10,901 nucleotides of DNA from Bacteroidota bacterium. Lineage in GTDB: Bacteria; Bacteroidota; Bacteroidia; Chitinophagales; Chitinophagaceae. Position 1 is the stretch's first letter. Every line of letters starts with the position of its first letter. The notes under the pieces are model-generated. The model ran no database searches and was not told the DNA's origin. It saw nothing but the letters and a program-made list of their open reading frames with translations. Both the position numbers and the translations under genes were made by a program. This document shows, in pieces, positions 1-5,336 of the stretch. The DNA is taken from NCBI GenBank assembly GCA_023433265.1, contig JAEZDR010000127.1:1-10901 (forward strand), read 5' to 3'.

Positions 1-58
1 TCCGTTTTCTGCACACATCTCGCTGATTATCAGGAGTAGCCTGGACAGACATTCCTGT

Positions 59-114
59 TGTTGGTTTACAGCGACGGATGATACAGCTGTCATCCGCGCT
101 CACGAATGCCAACA
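59..114. repeat. Nested inverted repeat (hairpin or cruciform)
   Basis: Outer arms TGTTGG (59-64) and CCAACA (109-114) enclose an inner stem. In it GCG (71-73) plus CGGATGA (75-81) pairs with TCATCCG (90-96) plus CGC (97-99), with a single A bulged at 74. The loop is 82-89. The nested pairing is more than chance would usually give, but whether it acts as RNA, as a DNA cruciform or as a relic of a REP-like element cannot be told from one copy. Confidence 0.5.
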
Positions 115-130
115 TATGCGCGAAGCGGAG

Positions 131-161
131 GGATCTTTCGCCCTATGATGACGAAAGTTCC
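131..161. repeat. Imperfect 10-bp inverted repeat
   Basis: The arms at 131-140 (GGATCTTTCG) and 152-161 (CGAAAGTTCC) pair at 9 of 10 positions around an 11-nt loop. It lies just after a GAAGCGGAGGG motif. It is one of several hairpins in the left spacer and there is no T-run that would make it a terminator. Confidence 0.4.
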
Positions 162-191
162 AGAACACAAGCTCCGAAGCTGCTGAAGTGC

Positions 192-214
192 CGGATCAGG
201 CTTATCTGATGCCG
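192..214. repeat. Short hairpin, 8-bp stem with one bulge
   Basis: CGGATCAG (192-199) pairs with CTGAT (206-210) and CCG (212-214), with G211 bulged and a 6-nt loop. A second possible partner for the GCCGG arm lies at 237-242 (CCGGCA), so the element may extend to 242. No role can be assigned. Confidence 0.35.
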
Positions 215-242
215 ATATTAGATATATCAATCTCAGCCGGCA

Positions 243-348
243 TCCTTGCAAGAAGCGAGGAACATCCTTAACGCCCGTCCTTGCGAGGAGCGAGGAACGA
301 ACGACGTGGCAATCTCTGTCCTCCGAAGCCCAAGTCCCCCGCCGTAGC
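243..348. repeat. Interspersed repeat, copy A, with a degenerate copy ahead of it
   Basis: A 31-nt block at 269-299 is identical to 538-568, and a 22-nt block at 307-328 is identical to 588-609. Similarity continues more loosely to about 348 and 630. In this copy the two blocks are joined by 7 nt (300-306). A diverged partial copy sits directly upstream at 243-264, matching 19 of 22 positions of 278-299. The block contains the TTGCGAGGAGCGAGGAACG and GGCAATCTC words typical of widespread bacterial intergenic repeats; that comparison is from memory. The ends CTTGCGAGGA and TCCTCCGAAG form an imperfect inverted pair. Confidence 0.75.
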
Positions 349-394
349 ACATATTAGCAAAATCCACATAATAGCCAAAAGTCGGCTTTCTGGC

Positions 395-482
395 GGAGTC
401 ACTATGGAGTCACTATGGAGTCACTATGGAGTCACTATGAAGTCACTATGGAGTCACTACGGAGTCATATCGGAGTCACTGT
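395..482. repeat. 11-bp tandem repeat array, eight units
   Basis: Eight consecutive 11-bp units occupy 395-482. Units 1-4 (395-438) are exactly GGAGTCACTAT. Unit 5 (439-449) begins GAAG, unit 6 (450-460) ends in C, unit 7 (461-471) is GGAGTCATATC, and unit 8 (472-482) ends GT. Degeneration therefore increases toward the right end. The period is close to one helical turn, so any bound protein would repeat on one face of the DNA. Seven of the eight units contain GAGTC, a GANTC-type site. The array lies between two direct copies of the interspersed element and about 375 bp upstream of the restriction-modification gene. Translating it gives only an artificial repeating peptide. Confidence 0.9.
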
Positions 483-533
483 TGCGGGTAGCCGGCTTTT
501 TCGTGGTGCGCGTGTTTGCGAGCCAGGAGGCAC

Positions 534-630
534 GTCCTAACGCCCGTCCTTGCGAGGAGCGAGGAACGGTCCCGATAGCTATCGGGATGGCAATCTCTGT
601 CCTCCGAAGTCCAAATTCCCACCGCCGTGC
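534..630. repeat. Interspersed repeat, copy B, with palindromic insert
   Basis: This is the second full copy of the element at 265-348, in the same orientation. It shares the 31-nt identical block (538-568) and the 22-nt identical block (588-609). Between them copy A has 7 nt, whereas this copy has 19 nt (569-587) that include a perfect 18-bp palindrome, TCCCGATAGCTATCGGGA, at 570-587. The sequence to the right stays similar with small changes (about 610-630). The different centres suggest either a replaceable central segment or independent arrival of two family members. Confidence 0.75.
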
Positions 631-683
631 GTTTTGTTCCTTTTCTACTTAGACAGGAAGGCTTTTTACCGGTTTTAGTATCC

Positions 684-744
684 TGCCGGGCCGCGCTTTC
701 CGTCTGTATAAAAAAAAGCGGCGAAGCCCTCCACAATCCCGGCA
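684..744. repeat. Nested inverted repeat upstream of the R-M gene
   Basis: Outer arms TGCCGGG (684-690) and CCCGGCA (738-744) are perfectly complementary. Inside them CGCTTT (694-699) pairs with AAAGCG (715-720). The loop includes a run of eight A. The element looks like a compact structured intergenic repeat. It is not a good terminator for either strand, because no T-run directly follows either outer arm. Confidence 0.5.
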
Positions 745-786
745 AAAAGTCCTCCGTACTCTTTCGGTACAGATACAGCACTCACC

Positions 787-798
787 GGGTGTACACCC
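787..798. promoter_or_regulatory. 12-bp palindrome, possible operator
   Basis: GGGTGTACACCC is a perfect 12-bp palindrome ending 58 bp before the start codon of the restriction-modification gene. Its size and position would suit a dimeric repressor site. No controller protein gene lies beside it, and the WYL regulator is more than 6 kb away. I could not place a convincing Bacteroidota promoter (TTG and TAnnTTTG boxes at proper spacing) between it and the gene, so the regulatory role is a guess. Confidence 0.3.
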
Positions 799-856
799 CA
801 CCCCTTAAAAGGTTGGCAATTACTTATCTTTATCCCTCAACCCAAACGTTAGCCGG

Positions 857-2989
857 ATGCCCTTAAGCTGGAACGAGATTAAACAACGCGCTACTGCTTT
901 CTCCCACAAATGGCAGGATGCCGAAAGAGAAGAAGCGGCCGCCAAAGAATTCCTTGTTGACTTCCTCAACATTTTCGGCATCAGCCGCAAGCGGGTAGCC
1001 ACTTTTGAACATAAGGTAAAGAAGCTCGGCGACAGCGACGGCTATATTGACCTGCTTTGGAAGGGTCAGCTATTGGTGGAAATGAAGAGCAAGGGCAAGG
1101 ACCTTGACAAAGCTTACAAGCAGGCAAAGGACTATTGCGCAGGCTTGAAGGACCATGAGCTGCCCTCGCAGATTTTGATCTGCGACTTTGACCGGTTTGA
1201 TGTGTATGACGAGCAGGGCAAGAAAACAAGCTTTCGCCTGAAAGAGCTGCTGAAACATATACAGGTGTTTGGCAGCATTGCCGGTTACCAGAAGAGAACA
1301 TATAAAGAACAGGACCCTGTAAACATTGCCGCGGCTGAGCTGATGGGTAAGCTGCACGATAACCTGAAGGCTATCGGCTATGAGGGGCACCAACTGGAAC
1401 TCTACCTCGTGCGATTGGTGTTTTGCCTTTTTGCTGACGACAGCAACATATTTGAGAAAGGGATCTTCTTTGAATACCTGAACCTAAAGACGAAAGAGGA
1501 CGGCAGCGATCTTGCCATGCACCTCTCGCAGTTGTTTGAGGTGTTGAACACCCCTGCTGACAAAAGGCTTAAGAACCTTGATGAAAGCCTGCAGGTATTT
1601 CCTTATGTAAACGGTAAGTTGTTTGAAGAGCGGCTGCACATGGCATCTTTTGACAGCCAGATGCGGAAGGCTTTGCTGGGTTGCTGCGCATTGGATTGGG
1701 CTAAGATATCTCCTGCCATCTTTGGCAGTTTGTTCCAAAGTGTGATGGACGAAAAAGCAAGGCGCAACCTCGGCGCTCACTACACCAGCGAAAAAAACAT
1801 ATTAAAGCTCATCAAGCCCCTGTTCTTAGACGAGCTTTGGAACGAATACGAAAAGGCCAGCAAGAGCAAGGCACAACTACAAAAGCTGCACGACAAGATA
1901 AGCTCGCTGCGCTTCCTCGATCCCGCCTGCGGATGCGGCAACTTCCTCATCATTGCCTATCGCGAGTTACGCCTCCTCGAAGTAGAAATCATTAAGCAGC
2001 TACTCAAGCTCCAAGGCTACCGCGAAGAAGTAATCAGGGAAGCCAAAATGGATGCCTCCTACCTCATCAAATGTAATGTTGACCAGTTCTACGGAATAGA
2101 ATACGAAGAATTCCCGGCGCAGATTGCAAGGACAGCCATGTGGCTGATGGACCACCAGATGAACATGCTGGTTACAGAAACCTTTGGTGAGTACTATGTG
2201 CGCCTGCCTTTGCAGAAAGCTGCAACAATAGCGCATGCGAATGCATTAAGAATAGACTGGCAGAGTTTGATAGACCCGATGCCCTGGGAGAAAGATGAGG
2301 CGAGGTATAATTACATTTTGGGAAATCCGCCGTTTATTGGGAAACACCTACAAAACTTTTCTCAAAAGGAAGATATGGATGTAGTGTGTGCTGGGGTCCA
2401 TGGAGCTGGCATATTGGACTACGTGGCCGGGTGGTATTTGCTCGCTGCTAGATACATTGCAATTAAGAATGTTTCAGTGTCAGAAAAAGATTTAGTAACT
2501 CGTTGTGCCTTTGTAAGTACGAATTCAATCACTCAAGGAGAACAGGTAAGCATATTATGGGCACAACTGTTTGACAAGTATCACATCAAGATTCATTTTG
2601 CTCACCGCACTTTCAAGTGGGGAAACGAAGCGCGGGGAAATGCTGCAGTACACGTTGTGATCATTGGATTTTCCAACTTCGATTCCGACAAAAAAATTCT
2701 CTATGAGTATGATCAATATGATGGCGAACCTCATGAAGTATCGGTAAAAAACATCAATCCATATCTTGTGGAGGGACGAGATATTTTCGTCCCGAACCGA
2801 AAAAAGCCACTTTGTTCTGTTTCAGAGATGAGCTATGGAAGTATGGCGAATGATGGGGGCAACCTTCTCTTAGACGATTTCCAGAAAAATGAAATGGTAA
2901 AGCACGATCCGCAGGCGAATAGATTTATAAAGCCATTTTTGGGGCACAAGAGTTTATTAACGGCATATCGAGATGGTGCTTATGGCTAA
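857..2989 (+). CDS. MmeI-like restriction-modification enzyme, N-terminal part (frameshifted)
   Basis: This is the first 710 codons of a single-chain type IIG/IIL enzyme that both methylates adenine and cleaves at a fixed distance from its site. The nuclease motif is D65-X9-E75-M-K77, the same spacing as reported for MmeI. A helical spacer follows (about 150-300), with LGAHYTS at 305-311. The adenine methyltransferase domain has motif I DPACGCGNF (355-363, cofactor binding) and motif IV NPPF (490-493, catalytic). The specificity domain begins near residue 560. The frame breaks after G696: the last residues are out of register, and the family sequence continues in another frame to 3678. Restoring one base gives about 940 aa, close to MmeI (919 aa). 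The start is supported by the family-like MPLSWNEI opening; no clear ribosome binding site is seen. As assembled the product would lack half its specificity domain and the C-terminus, so it is probably inactive unless the shift is an error or is bypassed. Confidence 0.88.
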   Translation: MPLSWNEIKQRATAFSHKWQDAEREEAAAKEFLVDFLNIFGISRKRVATFEHKVKKLGDSDGYIDLLWKGQLLVEMKSKGKDLDKAYKQAKDYCAGLKDHELPSQILICDFDRFDVYDEQGKKTSFRLKELLKHIQVFGSIAGYQKRTYKEQDPVNIAAAELMGKLHDNLKAIGYEGHQLELYLVRLVFCLFADDSNIFEKGIFFEYLNLKTKEDGSDLAMHLSQLFEVLNTPADKRLKNLDESLQVFPYVNGKLFEERLHMASFDSQMRKALLGCCALDWAKISPAIFGSLFQSVMDEKARRNLGAHYTSEKNILKLIKPLFLDELWNEYEKASKSKAQLQKLHDKISSLRFLDPACGCGNFLIIAYRELRLLEVEIIKQLLKLQGYREEVIREAKMDASYLIKCNVDQFYGIEYEEFPAQIARTAMWLMDHQMNMLVTETFGEYYVRLPLQKAATIAHANALRIDWQSLIDPMPWEKDEARYNYILGNPPFIGKHLQNFSQKEDMDVVCAGVHGAGILDYVAGWYLLAARYIAIKNVSVSEKDLVTRCAFVSTNSITQGEQVSILWAQLFDKYHIKIHFAHRTFKWGNEARGNAAVHVVIIGFSNFDSDKKILYEYDQYDGEPHEVSVKNINPYLVEGRDIFVPNRKKPLCSVSEMSYGSMANDGGNLLLDDFQKNEMVKHDPQANRFIKPFLGHKSLLTAYRDGAYG
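2936..2946 (+). other. Frameshift site in the R-M specificity region
   Basis: The tract TTTTTGGGG (2936-2944) is followed by CACAAGAG. Adding one base, most simply a fifth G, restores FLGAQEFINGISRWCLWL. That is the strongly conserved EFI...RWCLWL segment of the MmeI family, and reading then continues into the frame used at 3031-3678. The defect is therefore a one-base deletion (or an equivalent +2 event). Both arms are otherwise intact, which argues for a recent mutation, a phase-variable tract or a sequencing error rather than an old pseudogene. Confidence 0.85.
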
Positions 2990-3030
2990 AAGATGCCGAT
3001 CCACGGGAGTTTAGAAAAATTCCTGCAATC

Positions 3031-3678
3031 ATGGCAAGGGTCGAAGCCGTGAGAAAATATAGGTTAAACAGCACAAGAGGGGCTACGAGAAAACTTGCAG
3101 AATTTCCTATGCTTTTTGGAGAGCTAAGGCAGCCGGATACAAACTACCTATTGGTGCCGGGAGTGTCCTCCGAAAACAGGAAATATATTCCAATTGGTTT
3201 TCTAAACTCCGACACTATAGCAAGCGATCTTGCCCGTACAGTCCCAGATGCCTCACTATTTACGTTTGGCGTCCTTACATCTGCAATGCACATGGTGTGG
3301 GTAAAACATGTATGCGGTAGATTAGAGAGTAGGTTTAGATACTCTAATTCTATCGTCTACAACAATTTTCCCTGGCCCGAAAACCCAACAGAGAAGCAAA
3401 AGAATGCAGTAGAAGAAGCCGCTCAAAAAGTCCTCGATACAAGAGCCATGTTTCCCAACAGCAGCCTAGCCGATCTCTACGACCCCAACACGATGCCGCC
3501 GGAGTTGGTGAAAGCTCACCAGGCATTGGATAAGGCTGTGGATTTGTGCTATAGAAGTGCACCGTTTACGAGTGAAACGAAGCGGATAGAGTTTTTGTTT
3601 GAGTTGTATGATAAGTACACCTCAGGCATGTTTGCCGGGGAAGAAAAGAAAGGGAAAAAATTAAAGAAAATCAGTTAA
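3031..3678 (+). CDS. MmeI-like restriction-modification enzyme, C-terminal part
   Basis: This frame carries the rest of the same enzyme: the second half of the target-recognition domain and the C-terminal helical region. Family-like stretches are ARVEAVRKYRLNS, FGELRQPDTNYLLVPGVSSE followed by RKYIPIGFL, and YSNSIVYNNFPWPE, which MmeI-type specificity domains share. The open frame really begins at the frameshift near 2945. The Met at 3031 is an internal residue (about 726 of the restored protein), and no ribosome binding site precedes it, so independent translation is unlikely. The C-terminus is lysine-rich and ends five bases before the phospholipase-D-like gene. Similar base composition and the absence of further stops suggest that the two halves separated recently. 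Confidence 0.85.
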   Translation: MARVEAVRKYRLNSTRGATRKLAEFPMLFGELRQPDTNYLLVPGVSSENRKYIPIGFLNSDTIASDLARTVPDASLFTFGVLTSAMHMVWVKHVCGRLESRFRYSNSIVYNNFPWPENPTEKQKNAVEEAAQKVLDTRAMFPNSSLADLYDPNTMPPELVKAHQALDKAVDLCYRSAPFTSETKRIEFLFELYDKYTSGMFAGEEKKGKKLKKIS

Positions 3679-3683
3679 TAGCT

Positions 3684-4265
3684 ATGCATTTATTAAAGCC
3701 CGCCCTTATATCGGCAGAGATTGTCAATTTAGTTGATGAGGCAAAAGACCAACTCATCATTGTATCACCGTATATTGACTTCGATGGCTGGAAACCTTTG
3801 GAAACTGCTTTAGAAAGATTCTGCGAAAGAAGTGGCAATCTGATAGTTGTTGCCAGAGAACCTGAACGTCCCAACGAACATGCAAGTTTGGAGAGGCTTA
3901 CCAGCCGAGGTTTAGTTGTTGAAGTTGTGAAGCGGCTTCACTGCAAATTTTATCTCAATCATAAATCAGGCATCGTAACCTCACTGAATCTTCTAAAGAG
4001 TTCTCATGACAAAGCACTTGAAATAGGTTACATCACTGATACGAAGGAAGAGTATGAGGAGCTGTTGTCGTTTTACCAGACATACATTAAATCAAACTTT
4101 AGTTCCCTTGCTAAAAGGAAAAGGTCGCACCAAGAGTGTTTTGATTTACAATCTTTTACTGATACAGTCAGTGGAGAAGTTAACTATTACCTTAACATAA
4201 AAAGACCGGTGAGAAGCTATTGTGCGGAAGATTATATTCGATTTAATCTTTATCGTATTCCTTGA
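3684..4265 (+). CDS. Phospholipase-D-like (PLDc-type) protein
   Basis: This 193-aa protein has one PLD-type catalytic half-site: H86-C-K88 in RLHCKFYLN, then TSLNLL with S100 and N102, then E113 in ALEIGY. The N-terminal part (about 5-60) has the LIIVSPYID strand and the ERF helix of PLD nucleases. The classical Asp of the HKD motif is not at its canonical place; N92 lies one position earlier, a pattern seen in many small bacterial PLD-like proteins. Two chains would form one active site by dimerising, as in the family generally. It starts five bases after the restriction-modification stop, so the two are almost certainly one operon and may be translationally coupled. A role as an accessory nuclease of the restriction system is plausible; lipid hydrolysis is not supported. 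Its last 23 bases overlap the convergent gene. Confidence 0.7.
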   Translation: MHLLKPALISAEIVNLVDEAKDQLIIVSPYIDFDGWKPLETALERFCERSGNLIVVAREPERPNEHASLERLTSRGLVVEVVKRLHCKFYLNHKSGIVTSLNLLKSSHDKALEIGYITDTKEEYEELLSFYQTYIKSNFSSLAKRKRSHQECFDLQSFTDTVSGEVNYYLNIKRPVRSYCAEDYIRFNLYRIP

Positions 4266-4599
4266 AAACTGATAATCGATCTTTCGCGAAACGGTTGATA
4301 AACGCATCATAAAATAGTACTCCTTGCGCGTGGGCCGAAAGCGGATTAAGTAAATTACTGATAAAAGGAGTATGGGTTACGACCTCTCTTCTTTGAATCT
4401 TTAAGACTTTGAATAAATTGTATTCGGAAGCCTGAAATCTATCAGCTTCTAATGCTTCAGTTTTACAATTGGTAAACTGCTTTAGCAATTCAGAATATTG
4501 ATCAATTTTAGTATAACATGTTTCATCTGCCAGGGATTTCCTAATGATGTTGAAGCCATTTACAAGCCGCAACATTCCGTCAGTTTTGATCTCTTCCAT
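4243..4599 (-). pseudogene. PD-(D/E)XK nuclease-family protein, N-terminal remnant
   Basis: The 118-aa product matches only the front of a PD-(D/E)XK superfamily protein (PDDEXK_4 type). Residues 60-104 read like that family's opening: YNLFKVLKIQRREV, then THTPFISNLLNP, then H90 and a GVLFYDAF segment. Members as I know them run to about 350 aa or more and place the catalytic D and ExK later, so the nuclease core is missing here. The frame ends inside the 3' end of the phospholipase-D-like gene, and no remainder is visible beyond it, which fits loss of the 3' part when the neighbouring operon arrived or the region rearranged. It starts 36 bp after the stop of the gene at 4635-5204 and probably shared its transcript. 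It could instead be a small complete protein, but the match to only one end of a larger family makes a remnant more likely. Confidence 0.5.
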
Positions 4600-4634
4600 A
4601 TACGATTATTTTGATAAATGTCGGTTTAGGCTAA

Positions 4635-5204
4635 CTAGATAACAGATTTTGTGTCAGCAGAAGTACAATAACAGTCATGCAATACCTGATCTTGATCTAT
4701 AATTTCGCCTTCCTCATTGAAAGCGAAACAATGAAATTTACTATCCAATGAATTCCAAATCACAAAACCGAAATAACCATCAAGTTTATAAACCTCATTA
4801 TTCGCAGCAAATATGTATTGCCATGAATCGTTTATCTGTTCTTGTCGAGTTGCATCATTCCATTCCATTGCGAGGAAAAGAACTTTCAAAGGCAGGTTAA
4901 GACAACAAAGTTTTTCAACTTCCTCTTCGCAACGAGTGCAATCATTTTCAGACTCAATAGCTATAACAGGAATCTCATAACCGTTGGCAGCTTTTTTATA
5001 CAGCACATAATCGACTCTGTTCAGTTTCTCGTCCTTGAAAATTAAGTTCATCCTATCTGCAACAGCAGGGATCATTACCTGACGATAAAATGTTGTTCGC
5101 TTTTCTTCCCATGCCTTTTCCAATTGCTCCAAGGGTGTATCTGTCAATTCCTCAGAAAGAGCTTGTTTAAATTTATTCCACAAAGCTGAAGGAGTTTCTT
5201 TCAT
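4635..5204 (-). CDS. Nuclease-like protein of unknown function
   Basis: I do not recognise a named family. With the start at 5204 the product is 189 aa. Residues 63-69 (RVDYVLY) followed by PVIAIESEN (79-87) resemble the D...ExE core of PD-(D/E)XK-like folds, with D65, E84 and E86 as candidate metal ligands. After it comes E-KLC-L--PLKVLF (95-110), a helix-strand pattern common in that fold. Two cysteines, C89 and C92, lie beside the putative active site. The N-terminal third is helical and charged. The start is uncertain: ATG codons at 5219 and 5204 lie in a 15-bp duplication, and an upstream in-frame ATG at 5291 would read through a GC-rich hairpin and is unlikely. It is divergent from the ATPase gene and upstream of the nuclease remnant. 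The nuclease reading is inference from pattern only. Confidence 0.5.
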   Translation of the reverse strand: MKETPSALWNKFKQALSEELTDTPLEQLEKAWEEKRTTFYRQVMIPAVADRMNLIFKDEKLNRVDYVLYKKAANGYEIPVIAIESENDCTRCEEEVEKLCCLNLPLKVLFLAMEWNDATRQEQINDSWQYIFAANNEVYKLDGYFGFVIWNSLDSKFHCFAFNEEGEIIDQDQVLHDCYCTSADTKSVI

Positions 5205-5227
5205 GCATAAATATTTCATGCATAAAT
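5199..5227. repeat. 15-bp tandem duplication carrying a start codon
   Basis: TTTCATGCATAAAT occurs at 5199-5212 and again at 5214-5227, a period of 15 bp. On the minus strand each copy supplies an ATG (5204 and 5219) in the same frame, so the duplication adds five codons and a second start to the gene at 4635-5204. It also duplicates the ATGCAT palindrome. Confidence 0.8.
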
Positions 5228-5283
5228 TTAACACTGATTTCCTTGCATTTGAAAATATAAGAATTGTTTTCGATTCTTCCCAC

Positions 5284-5313
5284 CCCGCCACTCTTTGGCG
5301 GGCTCCGCCTTTT
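5284..5313 (+). terminator. Competing hairpins with T-tract upstream of the ATPase gene
   Basis: CCCGCCA (5284-5290) pairs with TGGCGGG (5296-5302). The same GGCGG (5297-5301) can instead pair with CCGCC (5305-5309), followed directly by TTTT (5310-5313) and further T. The second hairpin plus T-tract looks like an intrinsic terminator on the plus strand, and the first would prevent it from forming. This is the layout of a transcription attenuator ending 23 bases before the ATPase start codon. It could also be a simple GC-rich intergenic repeat; no leader peptide or ligand-binding domain is recognisable. Confidence 0.4.
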
Positions 5314-5336
5314 ATTTCGCTTCAAAGAAGTGAAAT
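5314..5336 (+). promoter_or_regulatory. Hairpin ending at the ATPase start codon
   Basis: Bases 5314-5323 pair with 5327-5336 over ten positions (nine Watson-Crick pairs and one G-U) around an AAA loop. The stem ends on the base before the ATG at 5337. Any ribosome contact just upstream of the start would be inside this stem, so it could limit translation. No separate Shine-Dalgarno sequence is seen. Confidence 0.4.

Larger units (their letters stand above)
1..856. other. Gene-free, repeat- and hairpin-dense spacer
   Basis: No credible coding region is present in these 856 bases. The open frames that cross it are made largely of the repeats themselves. From left to right it holds hairpins at 59-114, 131-161 and 192-214, a degenerate then a full copy of an interspersed element (243-348), an 11-bp tandem array (395-482), a second full copy of the element with an inserted palindrome (534-630), a nested inverted repeat (684-744) and a 12-bp palindrome (787-798). 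The restriction-modification gene starts at its right end. A spacer this long and this repetitive is unusual beside a defence gene and may mark the left edge of an acquired segment. Confidence 0.7.

Noticed and set aside
395..482. CRISPR array
   Set aside because: Units are contiguous 11-mers with no spacers, and no cas gene is present.
281..652. Open frame across the left repeats giving a 123-aa product
   Set aside because: It is built from the interspersed element and the 11-bp array, has a non-ATG start and no family-like sequence. The repeating peptide is an artefact of the tandem array.
813..832. Bacteroidota promoter upstream of the R-M gene
   Set aside because: TTG at 813-815 and a TATCTTTA box at 825-832 are present, but only 9 bases separate them, far less than the usual spacing of about 19.
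627..866. Open frame just before the R-M gene
   Set aside because: It runs through the nested inverted repeat and the palindrome, has no recognisable domain and overlaps the R-M start in another frame.
857..3678. BREX PglX or a type I HsdM methyltransferase
   Set aside because: The N-terminal D-X9-EXK motif, about 940-aa restored length and the MmeI-like RWCLWL and NNFPWP segments fit type IIG/IIL. No other BREX genes and no HsdR or HsdS genes are present.
3684..4265. DISARM component DrmC
   Set aside because: DrmC also carries a PLD domain, but the DISARM helicase and DUF1998 genes are absent and the protein is small with a single half-site. The restriction partner is MmeI-like.
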